Assembly: GCF_021184025.1 (NCBI RefSeq)
Contig: NZ_CP036537.1
Location: 4,340,001-4,404,000, forward strand
DNA from: Rhodopseudomonas boonkerdii
GTDB taxonomy: Bacteria > Pseudomonadota > Alphaproteobacteria > Rhizobiales > Xanthobacteraceae
Direction of reading: 5' to 3'
Length of the DNA: 64,000 nucleotides
The stretch's first letter is position 1. Each line of letters begins with the position of its first letter. The notes below the pieces were generated by a model, which saw nothing but the letters and a program-made list of their open reading frames with translations, was not told where the DNA came from and did not search any database. The position numbers and the translations under genes are program-made. Shown piece by piece: positions 47,477 through 56,742 of the stretch.

Positions 47477-48457
47477 CTAGACGACCACGCATTGAGGCGA
47501 CGGCTCCCGTCCGTTGAGAACATCAAGCACTGACTTCGCCGCCAGCCTGTTGGTCCGCATAAGTCCTTCGCGGCTGGAGCCTGCCGAATGTGCCGAAGCA
47601 ATCACGTTCGGCAAGGCAATCAGTTCCTTGATGTGCTCCCGCTTCGATGGGTCGGCCTCGCCCTCGAACACATCGAGGCCTGCGCCCATGAGGTGGTTCG
47701 ACCTCAGAAGCTCGACCAGCGCGGCCTCGTCGATCAAACCGCCTCGTGCCGTATTCACGAGGATCGCGCCGCGTTTCAATTGGAGCATCCTGTTGCGATC
47801 GAAGAGATGGCGCGTCTGCTCGGTGAGCGGAAGATGCAGGCTTATGTAGTCAGACTTGCCGAGCAATTCGGGCATCTCGACAAAGCGCGCCCCGATGGCG
47901 TTCGCGGCCTCATTGTTCGGATGGGGATCGTAAGCGAGAACATTGGCATCGAACCCACGCACGCGCCGTCCCACAGCCTGCGCAATCCTACCAAATCCAA
48001 CAAGTCCTACCGTCTTCTCGCAAAGTTCGGTCCCCACCAATGGCGACCAGCGGTCCGCCTGCATCGCTAGATGCCCTTCTCGCAGCCGCTTTGCCAGAGC
48101 AAGCATCATTCCGACAGCATGATCGGCCACGGCAGGCTCGTTGCCGCCCGGGGAGATTATCACCCGGCGGCCGAGTTCACGCGCCGCTGTTACATCGACT
48201 GTGTCATAGCCTACCCCGCGGCGCGCGATGACCTTGAGTTGGGGGTGTTTAGTCAACAAATCCCGCGTGACGAGAGCGGTGCCGACAATCCAGCCATCGA
48301 TCCCGGTGAGAAGCCGATCCAATTCACCTGGAGCGATCGTATCGTCCTGCACGTCCTGCGAGAGTCCAGTCCGGCGCACCTCGCAGCCATGATCGACAAG
48401 AAGCTGCTCAGCTTCTGCATCGAAGAAGCGCGTCGATGCCAGAATTTGGAAAGCCAT
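47477..48457 (-). CDS. D-2-hydroxyacid dehydrogenase family protein
   Basis: 326 residues. NAD-binding motif VGLVGFGRIAQAVG, catalytic Arg in VNTARGGLIDE, and the His in the AHSAGSS segment near the C terminus. Acts on a 2-hydroxy acid or its keto form; typical annotation is hydroxypyruvate reductase or phosphoglycerate dehydrogenase-like. It is the last gene of a same-strand cluster (LysR, binding protein, aldolase, transporter, dehydrogenase), which implies catabolism rather than serine synthesis. The start at 48457 leaves 42 bases to the transporter gene. Confidence 0.87.
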   Translation of the reverse strand: MAFQILASTRFFDAEAEQLLVDHGCEVRRTGLSQDVQDDTIAPGELDRLLTGIDGWIVGTALVTRDLLTKHPQLKVIARRGVGYDTVDVTAARELGRRVIISPGGNEPAVADHAVGMMLALAKRLREGHLAMQADRWSPLVGTELCEKTVGLVGFGRIAQAVGRRVRGFDANVLAYDPHPNNEAANAIGARFVEMPELLGKSDYISLHLPLTEQTRHLFDRNRMLQLKRGAILVNTARGGLIDEAALVELLRSNHLMGAGLDVFEGEADPSKREHIKELIALPNVIASAHSAGSSREGLMRTNRLAAKSVLDVLNGREPSPQCVVV

Positions 48458-48498
48458 CGTTGAACCCAGTTGGAGTGATAATCGACACGGCGACGTGG

Positions 48499-49809
48499 TC
48501 AGGCGTACAAATGAGCGCCCTGTGAATTCCGTCGAACCGTCGTGCTTATGACGGCAAGACCAACGGCACCTGAAACCATCAGGATGTAGGCCGGCATGTA
48601 GTTGTTGCCGGTGATCGCGATGAGCCAAGTGGCGAGGTAGGGCCCCGCGCCTCCACCGATCACTGCGCCAACGCTGTGACCGAATGCCACGCCAGTGTGG
48701 CGTACCTCCGTTGGAAACAGCTCCGGCATCGTCGAGTAAGTGCCCGCCTGGCACAGCGCATAGGGAATGATACCGACGAATAGACCAAGCAACGCCAAGC
48801 CGAATGACTGCTGGTTCATGAGCAAGAATTCAGGAAGGGTCAGAACGATGTAGGCGGCGTATGACCAGAGAAGGAGCGGCTTCCCGCCGATCCGGGTGCC
48901 AATCATTCCCGCGACGGGGATCAAGACGGAAGCGAACAGGACGGCCAGGAGGACGATCGTTGAAGCCTGCCCCTTGGTGAAGCCCAGCACCTCGCTGAAA
49001 TAAACGGCAACGAAGACCGTACCAATATAGGTGCCGATGTTCTGGACGGCCGAGATGAGAGTGACTTTCGCCAGAGCCGACCTATGGACCGCGAACACTT
49101 CCGCCAGCGGCGCGCGCTTCGGCTTCTGCTTCGCAGCAAGAGCCTGAAACTCCGGGCTATCCTCGACCTGTAGACGCATCCAGATCGTCAAGAGTGCAAG
49201 AGGCGCAGCGAGAAGGAACGGAATGCGCCATCCCCATTCCATCATACTCTCCTTCGAGATCATGACCGCTATCAAACCTGCCAGACCGGCAGCCAGCCCC
49301 TTGCCGAGTTGGGCGATCGAAGGGATGAAGGAAATATAGAGCGCTCTGCGATGGGCGGGGGCCCATTCCCGAATATAGGATGCTGCGCCGCCGATTTCGC
49401 CTCCGGTCGAAAAGCCTTGCAGCATTCGCATGATGATCAGGAGGATCGGCGCGGCGATTCCGATGGTCTCATAGCTCGGCAGCAGACCGGTCAGGGTCGC
49501 GGCGACGCCCATCAGCGTAATACTGGCGATCAGGCTTTTTCGCCGCCCGCTGAGATCACCCAGCCGACCGAAATACCACGCGCCGATCGGACGCACCACG
49601 AAGGCGAGACCGAAGATCGCGAGCGTGTTCAGCAGATTGGCCACACCGTCGCCGGCCGGAAAGAACACGATCGCGATCGTTGCGGCAACGTAGCCGTAGA
49701 TGCTGAAGTCGTAATATTCGATAAAGGTACCGAATACCGCGACAGCAGTCGCTCGCTTGTATTTCGCTTTGTGCGCAGTATTCGCGCTCGAAGGCGATAT
49801 GGTCGTCAT
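48499..49809 (-). CDS. MFS transporter of the metabolite:H+ symporter (MHS) family
   Basis: 436 residues with 12 helices. Family strings: FIEYYDFSIYGYVAATIAIVFF near the start and GFSTGGEIGGAASYI in the middle, as in ProP, ShiA and KgtP. Members import a carboxylate or osmolyte with protons. It lies between an RraA-like aldolase and a 2-hydroxyacid dehydrogenase, so a hydroxy- or keto-acid substrate is likely. A GAAGGG site precedes the ATG. Confidence 0.9.
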   Translation of the reverse strand: MTTISPSSANTAHKAKYKRATAVAVFGTFIEYYDFSIYGYVAATIAIVFFPAGDGVANLLNTLAIFGLAFVVRPIGAWYFGRLGDLSGRRKSLIASITLMGVAATLTGLLPSYETIGIAAPILLIIMRMLQGFSTGGEIGGAASYIREWAPAHRRALYISFIPSIAQLGKGLAAGLAGLIAVMISKESMMEWGWRIPFLLAAPLALLTIWMRLQVEDSPEFQALAAKQKPKRAPLAEVFAVHRSALAKVTLISAVQNIGTYIGTVFVAVYFSEVLGFTKGQASTIVLLAVLFASVLIPVAGMIGTRIGGKPLLLWSYAAYIVLTLPEFLLMNQQSFGLALLGLFVGIIPYALCQAGTYSTMPELFPTEVRHTGVAFGHSVGAVIGGGAGPYLATWLIAITGNNYMPAYILMVSGAVGLAVISTTVRRNSQGAHLYA

Positions 49810-49963
49810 GGATGGCCCTTCATTGGGAGAACGGACGTAAACGCGGAAATCTGTTCGCGCAGCCAAAGGCTGCCCGAAAGATGCGAATGACCGCGATCTC
49901 GACCGTCGAATCTGAGGGAGCAGTCAGCGAAGTCGCGCGTTGGCGAGCCTCGCTGACACAGCT

Positions 49964-50587
49964 TCACTTCTTGGCATATGCACCCGTATAGGTGCCCGCA
50001 TGAATTGACTTGATGATACTTTCTTCCCGGCTGATGTGGGCCCGCACCGCCGCGCTGAGCTCCTCGGCGACCGATATCGGGAACGTCACCACGCCGTCTT
50101 CATCACCGACGACGATATCACCCGGCGACACGACTGTGCCGGCGATCGGAACGGGAACATCGAGTTCCCCCGGACCGTCCTTGTAAGGTCCGCGATGGGT
50201 CACGCCGCGCGCGAAGCACGGAAAGTCCGAGGCGGCGAAAGCGGCGCTGTCACGGATCGCACCATCGATGACGAAACCTGCGACGCCGCGCACTTCGGCG
50301 ATTGTCTTCATGATATCGCCAACCAATGCGCGCGACAGATCGCCCTCGCCCGCGACGACAATTACTTCGCCGGGGCGAACCAGATCGAGCATTTTGTGGA
50401 TCGTGAGATTATCGCCAGCCCGCGTACGCACAGTTCGTGCGCGTCCCAGCAACTGACCTGACCGGTGATAGCGGTTCAAGCCCACGAGACCCGGCAGCCT
50501 CTGCAAGTTGTCGCTGATGACGGCGGTCGGCGCGTTCCGAAATGCCTCTACGAGTGCGCGCTCGTCTACGCCGTTAGTGTCCCGCAT
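49964..50587 (-). CDS. RraA-like/4-hydroxy-4-methyl-2-oxoglutarate aldolase family
   Basis: 207 residues with the RraA-fold hallmarks GDIMKTIAEVRGVAGFVIDG and AIRDSAA (the metal/substrate Arg-Asp pair), and a GDIVVGDEDGVVTFP stretch. Class II pyruvate aldolases of this family split HMG/CHA-type oxaloacids into pyruvate in aromatic breakdown; others regulate RNase E. The catabolic neighbours favour aldolase. Confidence 0.87.
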   Translation of the reverse strand: MRDTNGVDERALVEAFRNAPTAVISDNLQRLPGLVGLNRYHRSGQLLGRARTVRTRAGDNLTIHKMLDLVRPGEVIVVAGEGDLSRALVGDIMKTIAEVRGVAGFVIDGAIRDSAAFAASDFPCFARGVTHRGPYKDGPGELDVPVPIAGTVVSPGDIVVGDEDGVVTFPISVAEELSAAVRAHISREESIIKSIHAGTYTGAYAKK

Positions 50588-50708
50588 TGTTACCTCCCAA
50601 TGACAATTTGGTGCACTCTGAACGGCATCCTTTCGGAAGAAAAACGATTAATTTTCATCACAACCGTGTCGTTTTTCGACTTGATCCGAAAGCCGGCGGC
50701 AGCGAATT

Positions 50709-51686
50709 TCACTTTCGTTCTGACTTTTTGACTTCCTCAGCCAACGGCCGCAAATCTTCCGTCATCCGGTCCAGATGCGCCTGCCACTCTGCGCCGGGCA
50801 TGAATGCGAGCACGGGCGCATCGCCCGGAGAACTCTTGATATATTCTGGATCTTTCAGGCTTTCCCGGATGGCCGTCTCGAGCTTCTTGACGATGATGTC
50901 GGGAAGAGCCTTCGGTACGGCAAAACCACGTTCGGCCGACATGATGACCGGCACACCGACTTCCTCCGCGGTCGGAACATCGGGGAGCACTGAGGACCGC
51001 GTTTTCGCAAGCAATGCGATCACCTTCAGCTCACCTTTGACACCACCGTGCAGTTCCGGGACTTCGCTCACGCTCAGCAAACCCACGTCAAGGTGACCAC
51101 CGAGGAGATCGGTGCGCTGTGCGGCCGTCCCCTTGTAGGAGATATCGTTGGTGTGGACACCGGCCGTCTTGGCCAGCATGCGAACTGCCAAATGACCGTT
51201 GGTGCCTGCGCCATTGTGACCAAAGGTGATCGAGCCCGGTCTGCTCCTCAGGGCATCGATAATGTCCTTGAGACCATTGAACTTGCTATCCTTGCTCACG
51301 ACGATGACCGATGGATCATCGACCACACGTGCGATCAGACGCAGGCTGTCGGTGCTGTACTGGGCGGCGCGGGTCATCGGAATGAAATTGTAGCCCGGCA
51401 CATTCACGAGACCGATCGTAAACCCGTCAGGCGCCGCACGCGCGACCGAGGTCACAGCAATCTCGCCGGCGGCACCGGGTCGGTTCACCACGATGAATTT
51501 GGCGGAATCGCCAAACTTTTTCTCCACGTATGGAAGAAGTTTGCGCGCCATCACGTCGGTTCCGCCGCCGGCGGAAAAGCCGACGATCACCTCGGTCGGT
51601 TTATCGTCTGGCCAGCCCGCCATGGCAGGCGGGACGATTGTAAAACCGATCGCAGTGGCGAACGCGCACAGTGCCACGATCTTCAT
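50709..51686 (-). CDS. Tripartite tricarboxylate transporter substrate-binding protein (Bug family)
   Basis: 325 residues. Signal peptide MKIVALCAFATAIGFTIVPP to AMAG; the mature part has the VIVGFSAGGGTDVMARKL strand and the PGAAGEIAV loop typical of TctC/Bug proteins. It binds a carboxylate in the periplasm. The membrane partners TctA/TctB are not in this window, and the adjacent transporter is MFS, so this is an orphan Bug protein that may act as a sensor or borrow a remote permease. Confidence 0.9.
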   Translation of the reverse strand: MKIVALCAFATAIGFTIVPPAMAGWPDDKPTEVIVGFSAGGGTDVMARKLLPYVEKKFGDSAKFIVVNRPGAAGEIAVTSVARAAPDGFTIGLVNVPGYNFIPMTRAAQYSTDSLRLIARVVDDPSVIVVSKDSKFNGLKDIIDALRSRPGSITFGHNGAGTNGHLAVRMLAKTAGVHTNDISYKGTAAQRTDLLGGHLDVGLLSVSEVPELHGGVKGELKVIALLAKTRSSVLPDVPTAEEVGVPVIMSAERGFAVPKALPDIIVKKLETAIRESLKDPEYIKSSPGDAPVLAFMPGAEWQAHLDRMTEDLRPLAEEVKKSERK

Positions 51687-51798
51687 GTCGGCCCTCTATG
51701 TTTCCTCGGTTCATTTGTGAGGGGGACCGATTTTGCATCAGCGAACGCGATCCTCCCGGCAGGGACCGTCCGCGATCATGGCAATACCAACAAGCGAA

Positions 51799-52725
51799 TT
51801 ATTTGCGTAATCGCCTAGTCGTTTTTCGACTGTATTCAGTCATCGTCGCATATTCGGCGACGTCGAGAACGCACTGCAGAAGGATCGGCAGCAGGGAGCG
51901 GCGGTCGTCTTCGCGATGGATGAAGCAATAGGCAAGGCCAGGCAAAGGCGGATTGCTGCGGAACGTCGTGAGTGCTCCACCGTCCACCCACGGGCGCATG
52001 AACGCTTGCGGAAGAAAGCTCACCCCGACATCTGCGATCGTCAGTCCGATAATAGCCATCAGGCTGTTGCTTGCGACAATTCGCTGCATACGGAGACCTT
52101 GGCTGGCCGCCCAATTATCGAACGCCTGCGTCAGGCCGGACCCCTCGGTCATCGTGATGACAGGGTGCTTGGCCAGATCCGCCGGCTTGAGGATACGCCC
52201 CGGCCGGAGACGTCCCGGTGCCGCGGTCCAAACGAATTTCACATCGCCGATCCGTTGCTGGGAAATACTGGGATCCTCGGCAGGACCTGGTACAATCGCG
52301 AAGTCGAGTTCTCCGCGAACCACCTGCCGCTCCAGCCGTCGCCCGAGATCGACATGCGGTCGCAGGATCAGTTGGGGATGCTTCTCCCGCACCTTGGCGA
52401 CGAAACGGGGAAGCCATGTCAGGGCGCCGAGTTCACTAATTCCGAAGCTGCAGGTTCCGCTCAGTTCGACCGGTCCATCCAGAGCGTCGCGCACATACTC
52501 CTTGAGCTCGAGCATTTGGCCTGCGACTTTCAGAACCCGGTGCCCCGCTTCCGTCAGATGAGCACGCTTTCCAGTCCGCACGAAAAGCTCAACACCTACC
52601 CATTCCTCAAGCTCTGCAATCCGTTTCGACAGCGAGGATTGCGTCACATGAACGCGCTGCGCCGCCAGAACGAAACTACCGAGGGTCGCCGCGAAATAGA
52701 ATGCTTCGAGCTGCTTAAGGGTCAT
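51799..52725 (-). CDS. LysR family transcriptional regulator
   Basis: 308 residues. Winged helix (MTLKQLEAFYFAATLGSF, VTQSSLSKRIAELE) and an effector domain with LPRFVAKVREKHPQL and SFLPQAF. It is transcribed in the same direction as, and directly upstream of, the catabolic cluster (binding protein, aldolase, MHS transporter, dehydrogenase), so it probably controls it. The start at 52725 is the conserved one; an ATG 63 bases upstream adds an unrelated leader. Confidence 0.88.
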   Translation of the reverse strand: MTLKQLEAFYFAATLGSFVLAAQRVHVTQSSLSKRIAELEEWVGVELFVRTGKRAHLTEAGHRVLKVAGQMLELKEYVRDALDGPVELSGTCSFGISELGALTWLPRFVAKVREKHPQLILRPHVDLGRRLERQVVRGELDFAIVPGPAEDPSISQQRIGDVKFVWTAAPGRLRPGRILKPADLAKHPVITMTEGSGLTQAFDNWAASQGLRMQRIVASNSLMAIIGLTIADVGVSFLPQAFMRPWVDGGALTTFRSNPPLPGLAYCFIHREDDRRSLLPILLQCVLDVAEYATMTEYSRKTTRRLRK

Positions 52726-52955
52726 GGACCGATATATCTCACCATGAAGCAGCCACGCCAAGCTGCTTCTGACCGGATCGATCGCCAAGACGCCCCGTCA
52801 AACGCAATTCTTGATGGCCTCGTCGGAGGGTGCATGCTGCGTGGCATGATCGCGCATCCAGCGTCTGCACAGTCACATGAGGCGGACTTGCTTGCGGCAT
52901 TCGCCCATTGCGCATGATGCCTCGAAGAAGCGATTCATTCAGATCGAAATCTTCC

Positions 52956-53789
52956 TCAGTCCCAGTCCGGCGCGAAGGCTGGCTTCACGAAACGCTCGTC
53001 CTTCGGTAGGCTGGCGATCGTCTTACGGTCCTCGTCGTCGAGGGTGACCTTCAGCGCGTCGAGATTGGCCTGCTGACTTTCCTTGCGCGATGCCTTCGGG
53101 ATTGCAGCAACGCCATCCTGATCGAGCAGCCACTTCAAAGCAACCTGCGCTGCCGACACGCCATGCTTGGCGCCAATCTTCTTCATCGCGTCATTGTCGG
53201 CGAGACGGCCCTGTCCCAGCGGGCAGTAGGCGACGAGCGGAATCGATTTCGCGCGCAGATAGGTCAGCAGCCTGGTCTGGTCCAGCAGCGCATGATATTC
53301 GACCTGGTTGCAGGCGACGGGCGCACCGATCTCCTCCACCGCCTGTTTCATCAGCGCCACCGGAAAATTGGCGACGCCAAGCGCGCGAATGCGACCCTCG
53401 TCCTTGAATTTCAACAGCGTCTCGAAGATGGCCGGCAGGTTCATGCCCTTCGACGGCCAGTGCACCAGATAAAGATCGATGACGTCGAGACCGAGTTTGG
53501 TCTGGCTGGCGTCGAAGGCGCGCTTGATGGCGTCGGGCGCGAGGTTCTCATGCCAGACCTTGGTCGTGACATGCAGATCCTTGCGCGGCAGCCCGGCGGC
53601 CTTGATGCCGGCACCGACTTCCGCCTCGTTGCCATACATCTCGGCGGTGTCGATGTGGCGATAGCCAAGCCGGAGCGCGCTTTCGACACCGGCGATACAG
53701 GCATCGCCCGTCAGTTTGAAGGTGCCAAGGCCGAGCTTCGGCACGGCGATGCCCTGGGTTTCGATAGACTGCATACCGATGGACTGCAT
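52956..53789 (-). CDS. Aldo/keto reductase
   Basis: 277 residues, the (beta/alpha)8 AKR fold. The catalytic tetrad is visible: Asp in HIDTAEMYGNE, Tyr in MYGNE, Lys in VTTKVWHENL and His in YLVHWPSKG. IPKASRKESQQANL is the NADP-binding end. It reduces aldehydes or ketones; substrate unknown. An ideal GGAGGT site lies five bases before the ATG at 53789. Confidence 0.92.
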   Translation of the reverse strand: MQSIGMQSIETQGIAVPKLGLGTFKLTGDACIAGVESALRLGYRHIDTAEMYGNEAEVGAGIKAAGLPRKDLHVTTKVWHENLAPDAIKRAFDASQTKLGLDVIDLYLVHWPSKGMNLPAIFETLLKFKDEGRIRALGVANFPVALMKQAVEEIGAPVACNQVEYHALLDQTRLLTYLRAKSIPLVAYCPLGQGRLADNDAMKKIGAKHGVSAAQVALKWLLDQDGVAAIPKASRKESQQANLDALKVTLDDEDRKTIASLPKDERFVKPAFAPDWD

Positions 53790-53812
53790 GAGACCTCCTG
53801 ATTCCATTTCCA

Positions 53813-53861
53813 GAGCGTGATGCGATCCGAAAACCGGTGTTCGCTTTTCGGGATCATGCTC
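53813..53861. repeat. GAGCATGATCC-type rhizobial palindrome
   Basis: An imperfect inverted repeat, GAGCGTGATGCGATCCGAAAACC ... TTTTCGGGATCATGCTC split by GGTGTTCGC, of the well-known intergenic type of Rhizobiales. It sits just upstream of the aldo/keto reductase start. Confidence 0.65.
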
Positions 53862-53950
53862 TGAGGCAGCCCGCCACAAGACGCCGCCCGCGCGATCTGA
53901 TACGCTGCCCGCACCAAAACAGGAACTCACATCACGGGGAGATGTTCAAG

Positions 53951-54076
53951 GTGGAGAAAGCGCTTCGTGCATGGCTGGATTCCCACGGACTCTGGGCCAT
54001 CATTTTTGCCGTGCTCGGTGTGATCGTCACGCTCGCCGTTGTGCTTGTTGTCGGCGGCTTCTGGCTGGCACGCTAG
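53951..54076 (+). CDS. Small single-helix membrane protein
   Basis: 41 residues from GTG at 53951: a basic amphipathic start (EKALRAWLDSHGLW) then a long hydrophobic helix (AIIFAVLGVIVTLAVVLVVGG). GGGGAG lies nine bases before the GTG, and ATG at 53942 is in frame but too close to that site. The charge-plus-helix pattern is like small stress membrane peptides; no family assigned. Confidence 0.5.
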   Translation: MEKALRAWLDSHGLWAIIFAVLGVIVTLAVVLVVGGFWLAR

Positions 54077-54084
54077 GCACCTCT

Positions 54085-54160
54085 CGTAGGGTGGGTGGAG
54101 CGCCGCGAAACCCATCACCGTTCGGCCGATGAGTTTCGCGGCGCTCCACCCATCCTACGG
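54085..54160. repeat. Hairpin repeat of the CGTAGGGTGGGT type
   Basis: CGTAGGGTGGGTGGAGCGCC...GGCGCTCCACCCATCCTACG with a GAAACCCATC arm: a long perfect-looking stem. The same repeat is at 62886-62970. It lies between the small membrane gene and the reductase gene. Confidence 0.75.
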
Positions 54161-54165
54161 GGCCT

Positions 54166-55116
54166 TCAATATCCCCGTCCCCGGTCCACCGTGTCCTTCG
54201 GCTTCACGCCGGCCTGCACCGCTTCCGCTGTCGCGCGAATGGTCTTGCCGATGGCGGCCAAGCTGGCATCGCACGCGTCATGCGGCGTGAGCACGATGTT
54301 CGGATGAGTCCAGAACGGGCTGTCGACCGGTAGCGGCTCGACGTGAAACACGTCGATGGCCGCGCCGGACAGTTGGCCATTGCCAAGAGCCGCGAACAGA
54401 TCCGCATCGACCAGATGCGGGCCGCGGCCGACATGGATGAGATAGGCGCCGCGACGCAGCTTCGCGAACAGCGATGCATTCAGGATACCCCGCGTCTCCG
54501 ATGTCAGCGGCAGCAGATTGACCAGTATTTCGCTATCGTCGAGCATCCGGTCGAGACCGTCGTTACCGCTGAAGCCGAGCACGCCGGCCGTCGTTGGCTT
54601 CGCCGTTCGGCTCCAGACCTTGACCGGAAAGCCGAGCATCGCGAGATCCGACGCCACGCGGGCACCGATGGCGCCGTAGCCGAGAATACCGACCGGCACA
54701 TCCGCTGCGCGGCGCTGCGGCTGCCGTTGCCAGATCTTGTCGCGCTGCTGCTGCCGATAGACGCCCATCTGACGCTGGTGAGAGATCGCATGCCAGGCGA
54801 CGAAGCCCGACATCATCTCGGCCTGCGCCGGCTCGACCACACGCACGATATCGATCCCGTCGCGCATGCTCGGGCAATGCAGCAGACTATCGGCGCCGGC
54901 TGCGATCGAGCACACAGCCTTGAGGTTCGGATAATGGTCGAACGCATCCGGGGGCGGATGCCAGCCGATGGCCATCTGCACATCGGCGGGATCAATGCCA
55001 TCCGGATGATCGACGAATGTCACCTTGCCATCGAGCTTGGCGAGTTCCTGCGCGAGATATCCGCGCAGGCCGAGGGTGGTGCTGAGAAGAACGCAGCGAA
55101 GAGGTGTCGACGACAT
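54166..55116 (-). CDS. Glyoxylate/hydroxypyruvate reductase (GhrA-like 2-hydroxyacid dehydrogenase)
   Basis: 316 residues. NAD-binding GILGYGAIGARVASDL, catalytic Arg in LIHVGRGPHLVDAD, and C-terminal His in LTPHDACDAS. The QMGVYRQQQRDKIWQRQPQ insertion near the middle is GhrA-like. It reduces glyoxylate or hydroxypyruvate. It begins six bases after the ABC ATPase gene, so it is the last gene of the transporter operon, pointing to a hydroxy- or keto-acid product from the imported compound. Confidence 0.88.
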   Translation of the reverse strand: MSSTPLRCVLLSTTLGLRGYLAQELAKLDGKVTFVDHPDGIDPADVQMAIGWHPPPDAFDHYPNLKAVCSIAAGADSLLHCPSMRDGIDIVRVVEPAQAEMMSGFVAWHAISHQRQMGVYRQQQRDKIWQRQPQRRAADVPVGILGYGAIGARVASDLAMLGFPVKVWSRTAKPTTAGVLGFSGNDGLDRMLDDSEILVNLLPLTSETRGILNASLFAKLRRGAYLIHVGRGPHLVDADLFAALGNGQLSGAAIDVFHVEPLPVDSPFWTHPNIVLTPHDACDASLAAIGKTIRATAEAVQAGVKPKDTVDRGRGY

Positions 55117-55122
55117 AAAAGA

Positions 55123-56742
55123 TCAGGCTGCCTGCGATGGCGAGCTCTGGCCGGGGACGGCACCGAGCAGTTCGCGGGTATAGGGATGTTCTGGCGCGGC
55201 AAACAGCTGCGCCGTCGGCTTCAGTTCGACGATCTCGCCCCGCTGCATGACCGCGATCCGGTCGCAGATCTGGGCGGCGACGCGGAGATCGTGGGTGATG
55301 AACAGCATGGACAGGCCGAGACGTGCCTTGAGGTCCTCGAGCAGCTTCAGCACCTGCGCTTGCACCGACACGTCGAGCGCGGACACCGCCTCGTCGGCAA
55401 CGATGATCTCCGGGTCCATGGCGAGCGCGCGGGCAATGCCGATGCGCTGACGCTGGCCGCCGGAGAATTCGTGCGGATAGCGTTCGAGCGCGCCGGCATC
55501 GAGGCCGACCATGCCGAGAATGTCACGCGCACGGTCCATCGCGACCTTCGGACTGGTGCCGCGGGCAATCGGGCCGTCGCTGATGATCTGGCCGACCTTG
55601 CGGCGCGGATTGAGCGAGGCGAACGGATCCTGGAAGATCATCTGGATACGATGCCTCTGGTCGCGCAGCGCACGGCCTTCCAGCGCGGTGAGATCGATAT
55701 CGCCGATGCGGACTGTGCCGCGATCGGCCTCGATCAGGCGCATCACCAGACGAGCGACCGAGGACTTGCCGGAACCGGACTCACCGACAAGACCGACAGT
55801 CTCACCCTTGAGGACCGAGAACGTCACCTCATTCGCGGCCTGCACGCGACGATCCGGCTTGAACCAGCCCTGCGGGGTCACATAGGTCTTGTCGAGGCCG
55901 ATGACATCGACAGCCTTGTTGGTCTCGTCGAGCGGTGCGCGCGCAGGAGGGTCCATCGACGGCACGGCGGCGAGCAGCGCCTTGGTGTAATCGTGCTGCG
56001 GATTCCTGAACACGGCATCGATCGAGCCTTCCTCCACGATTTTGCCATGACGGAGCACGACGACGCGGTCGGCGATATCGGCGACGACACCGAAATCGTG
56101 GGTGATGAACATCACCGCCATGTTACGGCTGCGCTGCAGGTTGCGGATCAGTTTGAGAATTTGCGCCTGCGTGGTGACGTCCAGAGCAGTGGTGGGCTCG
56201 TCCGCCACCAGCACCGAGGGCTCCAGGGCAAGCGCCATGGCGATCATGGCGCGCTGGCGCTGGCCACCGGAGAGCTGGTGCGGATAGGCGCGGATGATGC
56301 GCTCGGGATCGGGCAGACCGACCTCCTTCGCCAGATTGAGTGCCTTGGCGCGGCGCTCCTTCGGCGTCAGCAGGCCATGGGCCTCGAACATCTCCATCAT
56401 CTGGTCGCCGATCCGCATCAGTGGATTGAGCGCCGTCATCGGCTCCTGAAACACCATGGCGATGCCGCGGCCTCGCACGTCACGCCACTGGTCCTCACCG
56501 AACTTCAGAAGATCCTTGCCCTCGAAGGAAATCTCGCCGGCCTCGGTCTTCACGGTGTCCGGCAACAGGCCCATCAGCGCATGCGCGCACATGGACTTGC
56601 CGGAGCCGGACTCGCCGACGACGCAAACGATTTCGCCCGGAATAAGATCGATGGACACACCATCGACGGCGTAAGGACGTTCCGCGCTCTTCGGCAGCGC
56701 GATCTTCAGATTTTTAATGGCAACAGCGGGCGCTTTGGTCAT
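55123..56742 (-). CDS. Peptide-type ABC transporter ATPase with two fused domains (DppDF/GsiA-like)
   Basis: 539 residues containing two complete ABC domains: Walker A GESGSGKS at about residues 40-47 and again near 310, signatures LSGGQRQR and FSGGQRQR, Walker B VLVADEPT and IIVADEAV. Most peptide transporters have two separate ATPases, DppD and DppF; here they are one chain. It powers uptake through the permeases that follow. It overlaps the DppC-type permease by one base. Confidence 0.93.
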   Translation of the reverse strand: MTKAPAVAIKNLKIALPKSAERPYAVDGVSIDLIPGEIVCVVGESGSGKSMCAHALMGLLPDTVKTEAGEISFEGKDLLKFGEDQWRDVRGRGIAMVFQEPMTALNPLMRIGDQMMEMFEAHGLLTPKERRAKALNLAKEVGLPDPERIIRAYPHQLSGGQRQRAMIAMALALEPSVLVADEPTTALDVTTQAQILKLIRNLQRSRNMAVMFITHDFGVVADIADRVVVLRHGKIVEEGSIDAVFRNPQHDYTKALLAAVPSMDPPARAPLDETNKAVDVIGLDKTYVTPQGWFKPDRRVQAANEVTFSVLKGETVGLVGESGSGKSSVARLVMRLIEADRGTVRIGDIDLTALEGRALRDQRHRIQMIFQDPFASLNPRRKVGQIISDGPIARGTSPKVAMDRARDILGMVGLDAGALERYPHEFSGGQRQRIGIARALAMDPEIIVADEAVSALDVSVQAQVLKLLEDLKARLGLSMLFITHDLRVAAQICDRIAVMQRGEIVELKPTAQLFAAPEHPYTRELLGAVPGQSSPSQAA

